Assembly: GCA_021202245.1 (NCBI GenBank)
Contig: JAJQDK010000035.1
Coordinates: 1-6,863 of the forward strand
Source: Clostridiales bacterium
Lineage (GTDB): Bacteria > Bacillota > Clostridia > Oscillospirales > Acutalibacteraceae
Length of the DNA stretch: 6,863 nucleotides
Direction: 5' to 3'
The first letter of the stretch is position 1; every line of letters starts with the position of its first letter. The notes under the pieces are model-generated. The model did no database searches, was not told where the DNA came from, and worked only from the letters and a program-made list of their open reading frames with translations. The position numbers and the translations under genes were made by a program. Positions 1-5,282 of this stretch are shown here, piece after piece.

Positions 1-413
1 TGACCAGACAGATAAATCAGATATCCCAAACCCACGGAATCGCAGGTGGAATCAATAGAGATTATCTTTCTTTCTGGATATTTTTCCTGCAAATCCTTTA
101 CAGCCATAAGGGAGGTGTTGAAGGTTCCGCTTATGCCGCTTGCAATACCTGTGTAAAGCACATCCTTGCCTGCCTTGAGATATTGCTCAAAGCAGCTGAT
201 AAAGCTGTTGTAATTGATTTGTGTAGTTTTGGCAAAAATACCGCTTTTCTGTTTTGAATAAAATTCCTCAAAGCTCATCATTCTGCCGTCAAGGTAATGA
301 AGATAGCTCTTTGAGTCCATACGAAATTCCATCGGCATAACATCTACGTGAGCCTCGCTTGCAAGCTCCGGTGTTAAATCGCTTGAAACATCGGTGATAA
401 ATGCGTAGTCCAT
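1..413 (-). CDS. DegV family protein (lipid/fatty-acid-binding), C-terminus beyond the window
   Basis: Reading the minus strand from ATG at 413 gives 137 codons that stay open to the window edge, so only the N-terminal half is present. The start is set by an AGGAG ribosome binding site at 422-426, 8 bases upstream. The protein opens with the DegV pattern: FITDVSSDLTPE near residues 5-16, then KTTQIN at 62-67 in place of the usual TSQP-like motif, then DVLYTGIASGISGTF at 84-98 and the IDS segment at 120-122. DegV proteins are two-domain cytoplasmic proteins that bind a fatty acid; homologues such as FakB present fatty acids to a FakA kinase. No fakA is visible here, so a FakB role is only a possibility. 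The gene diverges from the YlmC/YmxH gene and has its own promoter and structured leader. The family call is firm; the ligand is unknown. Confidence 0.9.
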   Translation of the reverse strand, partial: MDYAFITDVSSDLTPELASEAHVDVMPMEFRMDSKSYLHYLDGRMMSFEEFYSKQKSGIFAKTTQINYNSFISCFEQYLKAGKDVLYTGIASGISGTFNTSLMAVKDLQEKYPERKIISIDSTCDSVGLGYLIYLSG

Positions 414-440
414 TAAAACATCTCCTGTTATGATTTTTAC

Positions 441-460
441 AAAAAGCCCTGCGGACTCTC
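441..460 (-). terminator. intrinsic terminator in the degV leader
   Basis: Read on the minus strand, GAGAGUCC (453-460) can pair with GGGCUUUU (442-449) around a GCA loop, including three G-U pairs, and runs into five U residues. It lies about 27 bases upstream of the degV start codon and downstream of the degV promoter, so it would attenuate degV and not end another gene. Confidence 0.45.
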
Positions 461-533
461 CTATGAAAGCTTGTATTTTGATAACCTGTTCTCCGATGCT
501 GAGCGAGCTTACATCGGGCTTTGCTACGGGTTA
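441..533 (-). promoter_or_regulatory. candidate structured attenuator leader of the degV-family gene
   Basis: The minus-strand leader can form, in order, an enclosing helix UAACC/GGUUA (529-533 with 482-486), an inner helix CCGAUG/CAUCGG (512-517 with 493-498), and then a terminator-like hairpin (441-460). The segment AAAGCCC (516-522), which partly overlaps the inner helix, is perfectly complementary to GGGCUUU in the 3' arm of that terminator (443-449). The two foldings are therefore mutually exclusive, which is the usual layout of a riboswitch or protein-controlled attenuator. I do not recognise a known riboswitch class. The pairings are seen directly; the regulatory role is inferred. Confidence 0.4.
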
Positions 534-548
534 AATATTACAGTGAAT

Positions 549-576
549 ATTTTAACAAATAACCGAAAAAAGTCAA
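549..576 (-). promoter_or_regulatory. sigma-A promoter of the degV-family gene
   Basis: On the minus strand there is a -35 TTGACT (571-576) and a -10 TAAAAT (549-554) separated by 16 bases, close to the vegetative consensus. Transcription would begin near 542, leaving a leader of about 129 nt before the ATG at 413. Confidence 0.7.
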
Positions 577-671
577 CGAATAAAACACAGCAGGTGAAAT
601 ATATGTTTAAATATTTTTAAATATACAAATATTCAAAGGCTTCGGCATATATGTATACAAGAGGTGAGCAT

Positions 672-959
672 ATGAATTATCGTTTTACCGATTTAAGACA
701 CAAGGAAGTAATAAGCACCTGCGACGGTTCAAGAATAGGCTTTGTTGACGATGTCATAATAGATTCCGCAAACGCCGAGGTTGTCGCCGTTGTAATATTC
801 GGCAGAACAGGCTTCTTGGGACTGTTCGTAAAATGCGAGGATTATATTATTCCGTGGGAGAAAATAGAGCTGATAGGGGAGGATACAATAATCATTTCGT
901 GCAGCACGCCTAATCCCACGAAAAGACCCAAAAAACGCCGTTTTAACGGGAAAAACTGA
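672..959 (+). CDS. YlmC/YmxH family sporulation protein (PRC-barrel)
   Basis: This 95-residue protein starts MNYRFTDLRHKEVI and continues with DGSRIGFVDDVIID, GRTGFLGLF and DYIIPWEKIELIGEDTI, the order of conserved elements in the YlmC/YmxH PRC-barrel family. Members are about 75-95 residues, are widespread in spore-forming Firmicutes, and have no settled biochemical activity. I chose ATG 672 over the in-frame ATG at 651 because GAGGTG at 661-666 is well placed before 672, and the family normally begins close to the LSDLR/FTDLR motif. A basic tail (KRPKKRRFNGKN) extends past the barrel. It stands alone, divergent from the degV-family gene; no clear promoter or terminator could be assigned. 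Confidence 0.88.
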   Translation: MNYRFTDLRHKEVISTCDGSRIGFVDDVIIDSANAEVVAVVIFGRTGFLGLFVKCEDYIIPWEKIELIGEDTIIISCSTPNPTKRPKKRRFNGKN

Positions 960-1063
960 AAAAATCTTACTTTCTCCCTATATGGCAGAATAAACTAATC
1001 ATGACCGAATAATTTGGCAAATTTGCACAATCAATCTTGCTTTAACGAAAAATAAAATCAGTT

Positions 1064-1149
1064 TGTAACAAAAAAGTAACAAATATTACAAAAGGGCACA
1101 GGCATCGGGACTTGCAATTTGAAAAAATTTGTGTTTTAATACAGTTACA
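1064..1149 (+). promoter_or_regulatory. WalR-like half-sites upstream of the wall hydrolase gene
   Basis: TGTAAC at 1064-1069 is followed after exactly 5 bases by AGTAAC at 1075-1080, one mismatch from the WalR (YycF) box, two TGTWAH hexamers separated by 5 bases. Two further hexamers occur on the minus strand, TGTAAT at 1085-1090 and TGTAAC at 1144-1149. WalR controls peptidoglycan hydrolase genes in Bacillus and Staphylococcus, and the gene downstream is a wall hydrolase. The match is direct; WalR control is inferred, and AT-rich DNA makes such hexamers easy to find by chance. Confidence 0.3.
1112..1140 (+). promoter_or_regulatory. sigma-A-type promoter for the SleB-like gene
   Basis: TTGCAA (1112-1117) and TTTAAT (1135-1140) are separated by 17 bases. 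A start near 1147 would give a leader of about 160 nt containing a weak CTAAG/CTTAG hairpin (1206-1210 with 1219-1223). The rest of the 345-base gap between 959 and 1306 is AT-rich, with no further gene that I can support. Confidence 0.45.
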
Positions 1150-1305
1150 ATTGTGTGTTTGATAAAATTTTAACAACTAAAGGACGTTGTACATTTTGCA
1201 ATTTCCTAAGAAGAACAGCTTAGAACAGTTTTTTATTCAATTAAAGATTCATTCAAAGCTTTGCTCAGGATTTAAATGTACGGAAATCACAGGGAGGATA
1301 AATTT

Positions 1306-2199
1306 TTGAGAGCTACAAAGTATAAACATTACAGCAGCGGCGCTACGACTAAAGCGACCTCTGAACACAAGACGCATAAGGCGGCAAAAAAGGTAAAGAT
1401 ATTATCATATGTATGTGTAATTACCTTTGTTGCAGTTGCGCTTATTATTCCGACCACAACTCTTGCGCCTGACGTTGACGCTTTTGAGGACAGCAAAGCA
1501 GCCTCCTATTCAATTGGCGACATTGATGCTTTTTCATCGGTTATAACAGAAAATTGCGTACCCGAAACCTCAATAGCAACAATTCAGACTACTGTTGCCA
1601 CAGAAGAAACTACAAAAGCAACAGAAGCAGAAACAACAGAGGCTGCTGCAGAAACACAGCCTGCCGTTGAAGAAACTACCGTAAGCGTAGCTGCCACGCA
1701 AGCCACCGAGCCTGCTGAGAGCAGCAAAGTTGTGGAAGCTGCAACTTCGGAAACCAATGTCAGCACCGATTCATCCGCAAGCGCTTCAGACTCTTCCGGC
1801 AGCTATCTTGTTGACATCAGCAATCCCGACTCTTCTTACAGTCCGAGTGCCGTAACACTCTCAGACTATGACAGAGATAAGCTTGAACGCCTTGTAATGG
1901 GAGAAGCCGGTTCATTGGGCTACACAGGCTGCGCGCTTGTTGCTCAGGCTATCCGTGATGCTATGAATCGCTCAAACACAACCTCGATAGACAAAATCAT
2001 TTCTGACTATCAATATTACGGCAGCACATCGGTTGAACCCACTCAAACCGTTAAGAACGCTGTATCGTACATATTTGACGAGAACGGTTCTGCCGTTCAG
2101 CACAGAATTTTATGCTTCTATACAGGCACAAGCGAATGGCACGAAACTCAGACATTTATTGTCGGCTGCGGCAGTGTAAGATTTTTTGACTACAGCTGA
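1306..2199 (+). CDS. SleB-like cell wall hydrolase with N-terminal membrane segment and Thr/Glu/Ala linker
   Basis: The best start is TTG 1306, 8 bases after a GGGAGG ribosome binding site (1292-1297), giving 297 residues; an in-frame ATG at 1276 with a weaker site would add 10. A basic N-terminus rich in Lys and His is followed by a hydrophobic segment at about 31-54, either a signal peptide or an anchor. Residues about 83-180 form a low-complexity linker rich in Thr, Glu, Ala and Ser, typical of surface proteins. The C-terminal 110 residues match the SleB/CwlJ Hydrolase_2 fold: LERLVMGEAGSLGYTG around residue 200, with Glu200 of GEA as the likely catalytic acid, then VAQAIRDAMNRS, and a distal YTGTSEWHETQTFIVGCGSVRFF. 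This family cleaves peptidoglycan, in SleB as a lytic transglycosylase of spore cortex. The long linker suggests a role at the vegetative wall, but germination is not excluded. The gene is monocistronic. Confidence 0.85.
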   Translation: MRATKYKHYSSGATTKATSEHKTHKAAKKVKILSYVCVITFVAVALIIPTTTLAPDVDAFEDSKAASYSIGDIDAFSSVITENCVPETSIATIQTTVATEETTKATEAETTEAAAETQPAVEETTVSVAATQATEPAESSKVVEAATSETNVSTDSSASASDSSGSYLVDISNPDSSYSPSAVTLSDYDRDKLERLVMGEAGSLGYTGCALVAQAIRDAMNRSNTTSIDKIISDYQYYGSTSVEPTQTVKNAVSYIFDENGSAVQHRILCFYTGTSEWHETQTFIVGCGSVRFFDYS

Positions 2200-2238
2200 T
2201 TCAGGTCTTAATCCACGTGAACAAAAACAAATCATCTG

Positions 2239-2277
2239 AAAATCAAGTGTTTTTTCAAAAAAGCACTTGATTTTTTT
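2239..2277 (+). terminator. intrinsic terminator after the SleB-like gene
   Basis: AAAATCAAGTG (2239-2249) pairs perfectly with CACTTGATTTT (2264-2274), and the 3' arm continues into a run of seven T (2271-2277). The loop contains T6 and A6 tracts that can extend the stem. The rpsB -35 element lies inside the 3' arm. Confidence 0.85.
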
Positions 2278-2294
2278 CGTTATTATGGTATAAT
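2267..2294 (+). promoter_or_regulatory. rpsB-tsf promoter with extended -10
   Basis: A -35 TTGATT (2267-2272) and a perfect TATAAT (2289-2294) are 16 bases apart, and TGG immediately before the -10 makes it an extended TGnTATAAT. Initiation near 2300 is expected. This is a strong housekeeping promoter, as suits ribosomal genes. Confidence 0.8.
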
Positions 2295-2300
2295 ATATAA

Positions 2301-2402
2301 GCATTTCGCACGCTGATGTCTGTCGGCAGGGTGGCAATAGCTTATGTAGCCGATAAATTCAAGGATACAGCGGAGGTTTTAACCTAAGGAGGAAATTTTA
2401 TT
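2301..2402 (+). promoter_or_regulatory. rpsB 5' leader with hairpins, possible S2 autoregulation site
   Basis: The leader of about 100 nt contains a 7-bp helix UGUCGGC/GCCGAUA (2321-2327 with 2349-2355) enclosing a 21-nt internal segment, and a second small hairpin AGGU-UUUA-ACCU (2374-2385) directly before the AAGGAGG ribosome binding site (2386-2392). In E. coli, S2 represses its own rpsB-tsf mRNA through the leader. A similar function here is inferred from position and structure only; sequence conservation was not tested. Confidence 0.4.
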
Positions 2403-3140
2403 ATGGCAGTAGTTTCAATGAAACAACTCTTGGAGGCCGGCGTACATTTCGGTCACCAGACAAGAAGATGGAACCCCAAAATGGCTCAGTACATCTTCAC
2501 GGAACGCAACGGTATTTACATCATTGACCTTCAGAAGAGCGTTAAAAAGCTTGAAGAGGCTTACAACTTTGTTCGTGAGCTTTCTATGGAAGGCAAAAAC
2601 GTACTTTTTGTAGGTACCAAAAAGCAGGCTCAGGAATCAATCAAGGAAGAGGCTGAACGTGCAGGCGCTTACTATGTAAACGCAAGATGGCTTGGCGGTA
2701 TGCTGACCAACTTCACTACAATCCGTAAAAGAATCGCTCGTTTAAAGCAGCTCCGCACAATGCAGGAGGACGGCACATTTGACCTTCTCCCCAAGAAAGA
2801 AGTAATCAAGCTCAACCTTGAGATTGAAAAGCTTGAAAAATTTATGGGCGGCATCAAGGATATGCAGGAGATGCCAGGCGCGCTCTTCATCGTTGACCCC
2901 AGAAAAGAGAGAATTGCCGTTTCCGAGGCTAAGAAGCTCAACATTCCGATTGTAGCTATTGTAGATACAAACTGCGACCCCGATGAAATCGACTATGTTA
3001 TTCCGGGCAACGACGACGCTATTCGTGCCGTAAAGCTTATTGTAGGCGCTATGGCTGACGCTGTTATCGAAGGCAGAGAGGGCCGTATGGGCGCAGCTGC
3101 CGTTGAAGAGGAAGAAGAAGCCGAGGAAGCAGCTGAATAA
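2403..3140 (+). CDS. rpsB: 30S ribosomal protein S2
   Basis: The 245-residue product is a full-length bacterial S2. It begins MAVVSMKQLLEAGVHFGHQT with the conserved GHQTRRWNPKM segment, carries the family stretch ARWLGGMLTNFTTI at 94-107, a central coiled-coil insertion (about 108-155), and VDTNCDPDEIDYVIPGNDDAIRA at 187-209. The C-terminus is an acidic Glu/Ala tail. S2 binds late at the neck of the small subunit and is needed for S1 or mRNA binding. The start ATG follows AAGGAGG by 10 bases. It is the first gene of the conserved rpsB-tsf operon; 42 bases without a terminator separate it from tsf. Confidence 0.99.
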   Translation: MAVVSMKQLLEAGVHFGHQTRRWNPKMAQYIFTERNGIYIIDLQKSVKKLEEAYNFVRELSMEGKNVLFVGTKKQAQESIKEEAERAGAYYVNARWLGGMLTNFTTIRKRIARLKQLRTMQEDGTFDLLPKKEVIKLNLEIEKLEKFMGGIKDMQEMPGALFIVDPRKERIAVSEAKKLNIPIVAIVDTNCDPDEIDYVIPGNDDAIRAVKLIVGAMADAVIEGREGRMGAAAVEEEEEAEEAAE

Positions 3141-3182
3141 TTTTTTACTACAGATAATAACTATTGAAAGGATGTATTTAAT

Positions 3183-4094
3183 ATGGCAGCATTTACAGCT
3201 CAGGATGTAAAAGCACTCAGAGAAAAAACCGGCTGCGGTATGATGGATTGCAAAAAAGCTCTCACAAATGCCGACGGCGATATGGATAAAGCTATTGACT
3301 TTTTAAGAGAACAGGGCCTTGCCAAGCAGGCTAAAAAGGCAGACAGAATTGCAGCGGAGGGTATTGCTTACGCTTGCACAAGCGACGATCTTTCCGTCGG
3401 CGTTGTTATCGAGGTCAATGCGGAAACAGACTTTGTTGCAAAGAACGATTCATTTGTAGATTTTGTTAAAACCTGCGCCGAAACGGTTATGCAGAACAAT
3501 CCGGCTGACGTTGAAGCTCTTCTTGCTATGCAGGCTGTCGGTTCAGACCAGACTGTTGCTGAGCTTTTGCAGGAAAAGGTTCTCACAATAGGTGAGAACA
3601 TTCAAATCAGACGTTTTGAGCGTTTAGAGGGCGCTTGTGTTGCTTATGTACACGCAGGCGGAAAAATCGGCGTTCTTGTTAACTTTGACACCGACCTCGC
3701 TTCAAAGCCCGAATTTACTGCTTACGGCAAGGATATTGCCATGCAGATTGCAGCGCTCAACACTCCCTATCTCACCGAGAGCGATGTTCCGGCTGAGATT
3801 ATCGAATACGAAAAAGAGGTTATGCGCCAGCAGGTAATCAACGAGGGCAAGCCCGAAGCCATTGCTGACAAGATTGTAATGGGCAAAATCGGCAAGTTCT
3901 ATAAGGAAAACTGTCTCCTCGACCAGGAGTTTGTTAAGGACAACAAGCAGTCTATCAAGCAGTACACTCAAGCAACTGCAAAACAGCTCGGCGGTTCAAT
4001 CGAAATCAAAAAATTCGTTCGTTTTGAAAAGGGCGAGGGCATTGAAAAGCGTCAGGATGACTTCACAGCTGAAGTTGCTTCAATGGTAAAATAA
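3183..4094 (+). CDS. tsf: translation elongation factor Ts
   Basis: The 303-residue product is a full-length EF-Ts, the guanine nucleotide exchange factor that releases GDP from EF-Tu. The N-terminal UBA-like domain (residues 1-55) contains VKALREKTGCGMMDCKKAL, followed by the diagnostic TDFVAKND at 82-89, which contacts EF-Tu. The C-terminal signature is FVRFEKGEGIEKRQDDFTAEV. Its ribosome binding site AAAGGA (3167-3172) is 10 bases before ATG 3183. It is co-transcribed with rpsB. pyrH and frr, which follow in many bacteria, are absent; a terminator follows at once. Confidence 0.99.
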   Translation: MAAFTAQDVKALREKTGCGMMDCKKALTNADGDMDKAIDFLREQGLAKQAKKADRIAAEGIAYACTSDDLSVGVVIEVNAETDFVAKNDSFVDFVKTCAETVMQNNPADVEALLAMQAVGSDQTVAELLQEKVLTIGENIQIRRFERLEGACVAYVHAGGKIGVLVNFDTDLASKPEFTAYGKDIAMQIAALNTPYLTESDVPAEIIEYEKEVMRQQVINEGKPEAIADKIVMGKIGKFYKENCLLDQEFVKDNKQSIKQYTQATAKQLGGSIEIKKFVRFEKGEGIEKRQDDFTAEVASMVK

Positions 4095-4115
4095 TCCCGA
4101 CTAACCGAATCTTAC

Positions 4116-4146
4116 AAAGCACCTACAGAAATGCAGGTGCTTTTTT
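4116..4146 (+). terminator. intrinsic terminator of the rpsB-tsf operon
   Basis: AAAGCACCT (4116-4124) pairs with AGGTGCTTT (4135-4143) through nine perfect pairs around a 10-base loop and leads into TTTTTT (4141-4146). This is a textbook rho-independent terminator 22 bases after the tsf stop. Confidence 0.92.
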
Positions 4147-4174
4147 ATGCAAAAAAATCACCGTTCAAAAGCAA

Positions 4175-4210
4175 ATTTCACGAATGGTATGATATATTTC
4201 ACGAATGGTA
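4175..4210 (+). promoter_or_regulatory. candidate LytTR operator: two 15-bp direct repeats at 21-bp spacing
   Basis: ATTTCACGAATGGTA occurs twice, exactly, at 4175-4189 and 4196-4210, offset by 21 bp, or two helical turns. On the minus strand each contains ACCATTCGT, which fits 8 of 9 positions of the AgrA/LytTR half-site consensus [TA][AC][CA]GTTN[AG][TG]. LytTR regulators bind paired direct repeats with about this period. The pair abuts the -35 of the promoter at 4211, and a LytTR regulator gene lies downstream, so autoregulation is likely though inferred. Confidence 0.65.
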
Positions 4211-4240
4211 ATGACAAAAAGGGGAAAAATATGATATAAT
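4211..4240 (+). promoter_or_regulatory. promoter of the two-component operon
   Basis: ATGACA (4211-4216) and a perfect TATAAT (4235-4240) are separated by 18 bases, with TGA before the -10 giving an extended TGnTATAAT. A start near 4247 would leave a leader of about 300 nt. The weak -35 next to the direct repeats is typical of a promoter needing an activator. Confidence 0.6.
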
Positions 4241-4317
4241 TTATGTATAAAATATAAAAATAAAAATTTACAAATCTTGAAAATGTTCCTCTTAAATTCT
4301 AAGTAGTTTAATAATAA

Positions 4318-4348
4318 TTCACAAAATAACAAGCAAATTTCACGAAAA
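4318..4348 (+). promoter_or_regulatory. second, degenerate 21-bp-spaced repeat pair (possible LytTR site)
   Basis: TTCACAAAAT (4318) and TTCACGAAAA (4339) are again offset by 21 bp. The 16-base stretch AAGCAAATTTCACGAA at 4331-4346 is an exact copy of 4169-4184 in the first operator region. The TACC part of the half-site is lost, so binding would be weaker. Confidence 0.35.
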
Positions 4349-4374
4349 AATTTACAGGAAAGGACTTGACGCCT

Positions 4375-4446
<72 letters not shown>

Positions 4447-4553
4447 AGCTGCGCTGTTCTTTTCTCATGTGATTTTTACGACAGCATATCCTGCCTTCGT
4501 TTGAAGGGGGATTAGTCTGCCGTATTTTTGTTTTAAAAGGGGGAGGAATTATT

Positions 4554-5282
4554 TTGAGAATTGCAATTTGAGATGACAGCATCAACGAGCAGGAGCAGCT
4601 GAAAGAGTCTCTTAAATCATACGACACAACACGCAGTCCCGAATCTTTTGTGTGCGGCAAGGATTTGCTTGAGGCGGCAAAGTCGGCTCCGCCCATTGAC
4701 GTGGTGTTTCTCGATATCTATATGCCCGGCGAAAACGGCGTAAACATCGCCGAAAGCCTGCGTGAGATTTCGCCTTTTACCGGCATAGTGTTTGTTACCA
4801 CAAGCACAGATCACGCTGTTGACGCTTTTTCGCTTAACACTCTGCATTATTTAGTCAAGCCGGTCACTTTCGAGGGAGTCACCGAGGCTATGCACCGCTT
4901 GGCTCAGCTTCGCAAGAAAAAGCGCACGATGATTTCACTTCAAACCGGCAGCACAAGCTGCTCGGTGTATCTTGATGAAATCAGTTATATCCAAAGTATG
5001 GGCCACGCCAAGGAGCTTGTCCTCACAAACGGCAAAATTATCCGCTTGTGGACGCCTATGGCGGAGCTTGAAAAGCTGCTCGGTGAGAATTTTCTTAAGC
5101 TGAACCGCAGCACCATAGTAAATATGGAGCATATCGAGCAAATGGGCACTAATGCCTGTGTTCTGCACGACGGCACACGGCTGGAGTTTGCCCGCAGGGA
5201 GCGCACGGCAGTCAAAACGGCTTATGATAACTACCTGTTTGACCGACTGAGCAAGCAAAACAATCCGGAGGTGTCCCTTTGA
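4554..5282 (+). CDS. LytTR response regulator (AgrA-like), interrupted by in-frame TGA at codon 6
   Basis: The frame starting at TTG 4554, 7 bases after a very strong GGGGGAGG site, reads MRIAI, then TGA (4569-4571), then DDSINEQEQLKESL and onward to the stop at 5280-5282, 242 codons plus stop. Homologues typically read MRIAICDD, so the TGA occupies a Cys position (TGC or TGT to TGA). The receiver is otherwise complete: acidic pair at 7-8, phospho-acceptor Asp54 in VVFLDIYMPG, Thr82/83, and Lys102-Pro103. Residues about 127-222 form a LytTR DNA-binding domain (SYIQSMGHAK, FLKLNRSTIVNMEHI, GTRLEFARRER). A GTG at 4650 is in frame but has no ribosome binding site and would remove the acidic pair. 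The partner kinase gene overlaps the 3' end. It is either a recent pseudogene, a sequencing error, or read by suppression. The family is certain; functionality is not. Confidence 0.85.

Noticed and set aside
627..660. Sigma-E-like promoter before the YlmC/YmxH gene (AAATATT ... CATATATG)
   Set aside because: The spacing is about 12 bases, shorter than the consensus, the -10 match is partial, and the start would fall almost on the ribosome binding site.
937..948. CCGTT/AACGG hairpin at the end of the YlmC/YmxH gene as a terminator
   Set aside because: On the plus strand it is followed by GAAAAAC and not T residues; on the minus strand a T-run follows, but no minus-strand gene would need it.
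1017..1026. Palindrome GCAAATTTGC as an operator
   Set aside because: Ten AT-rich bases with no extension or second copy; chance is sufficient.
4572..4625. Bacterial SECIS element after the TGA at codon 6
   Set aside because: Only a 4-bp GATG/CATC hairpin immediately after the TGA and a 4-bp CAGC/GCTG helix with a large loop are visible; neither has the spacing or loop of known bacterial SECIS elements. Selenocysteine stays a minor option.
4650..5282. Response regulator restarting at GTG 4650
   Set aside because: No ribosome binding site precedes it, and the product would lack the first beta strand and acidic pair of the receiver. The TTG 4554 frame with its strong site is clearly the original start.
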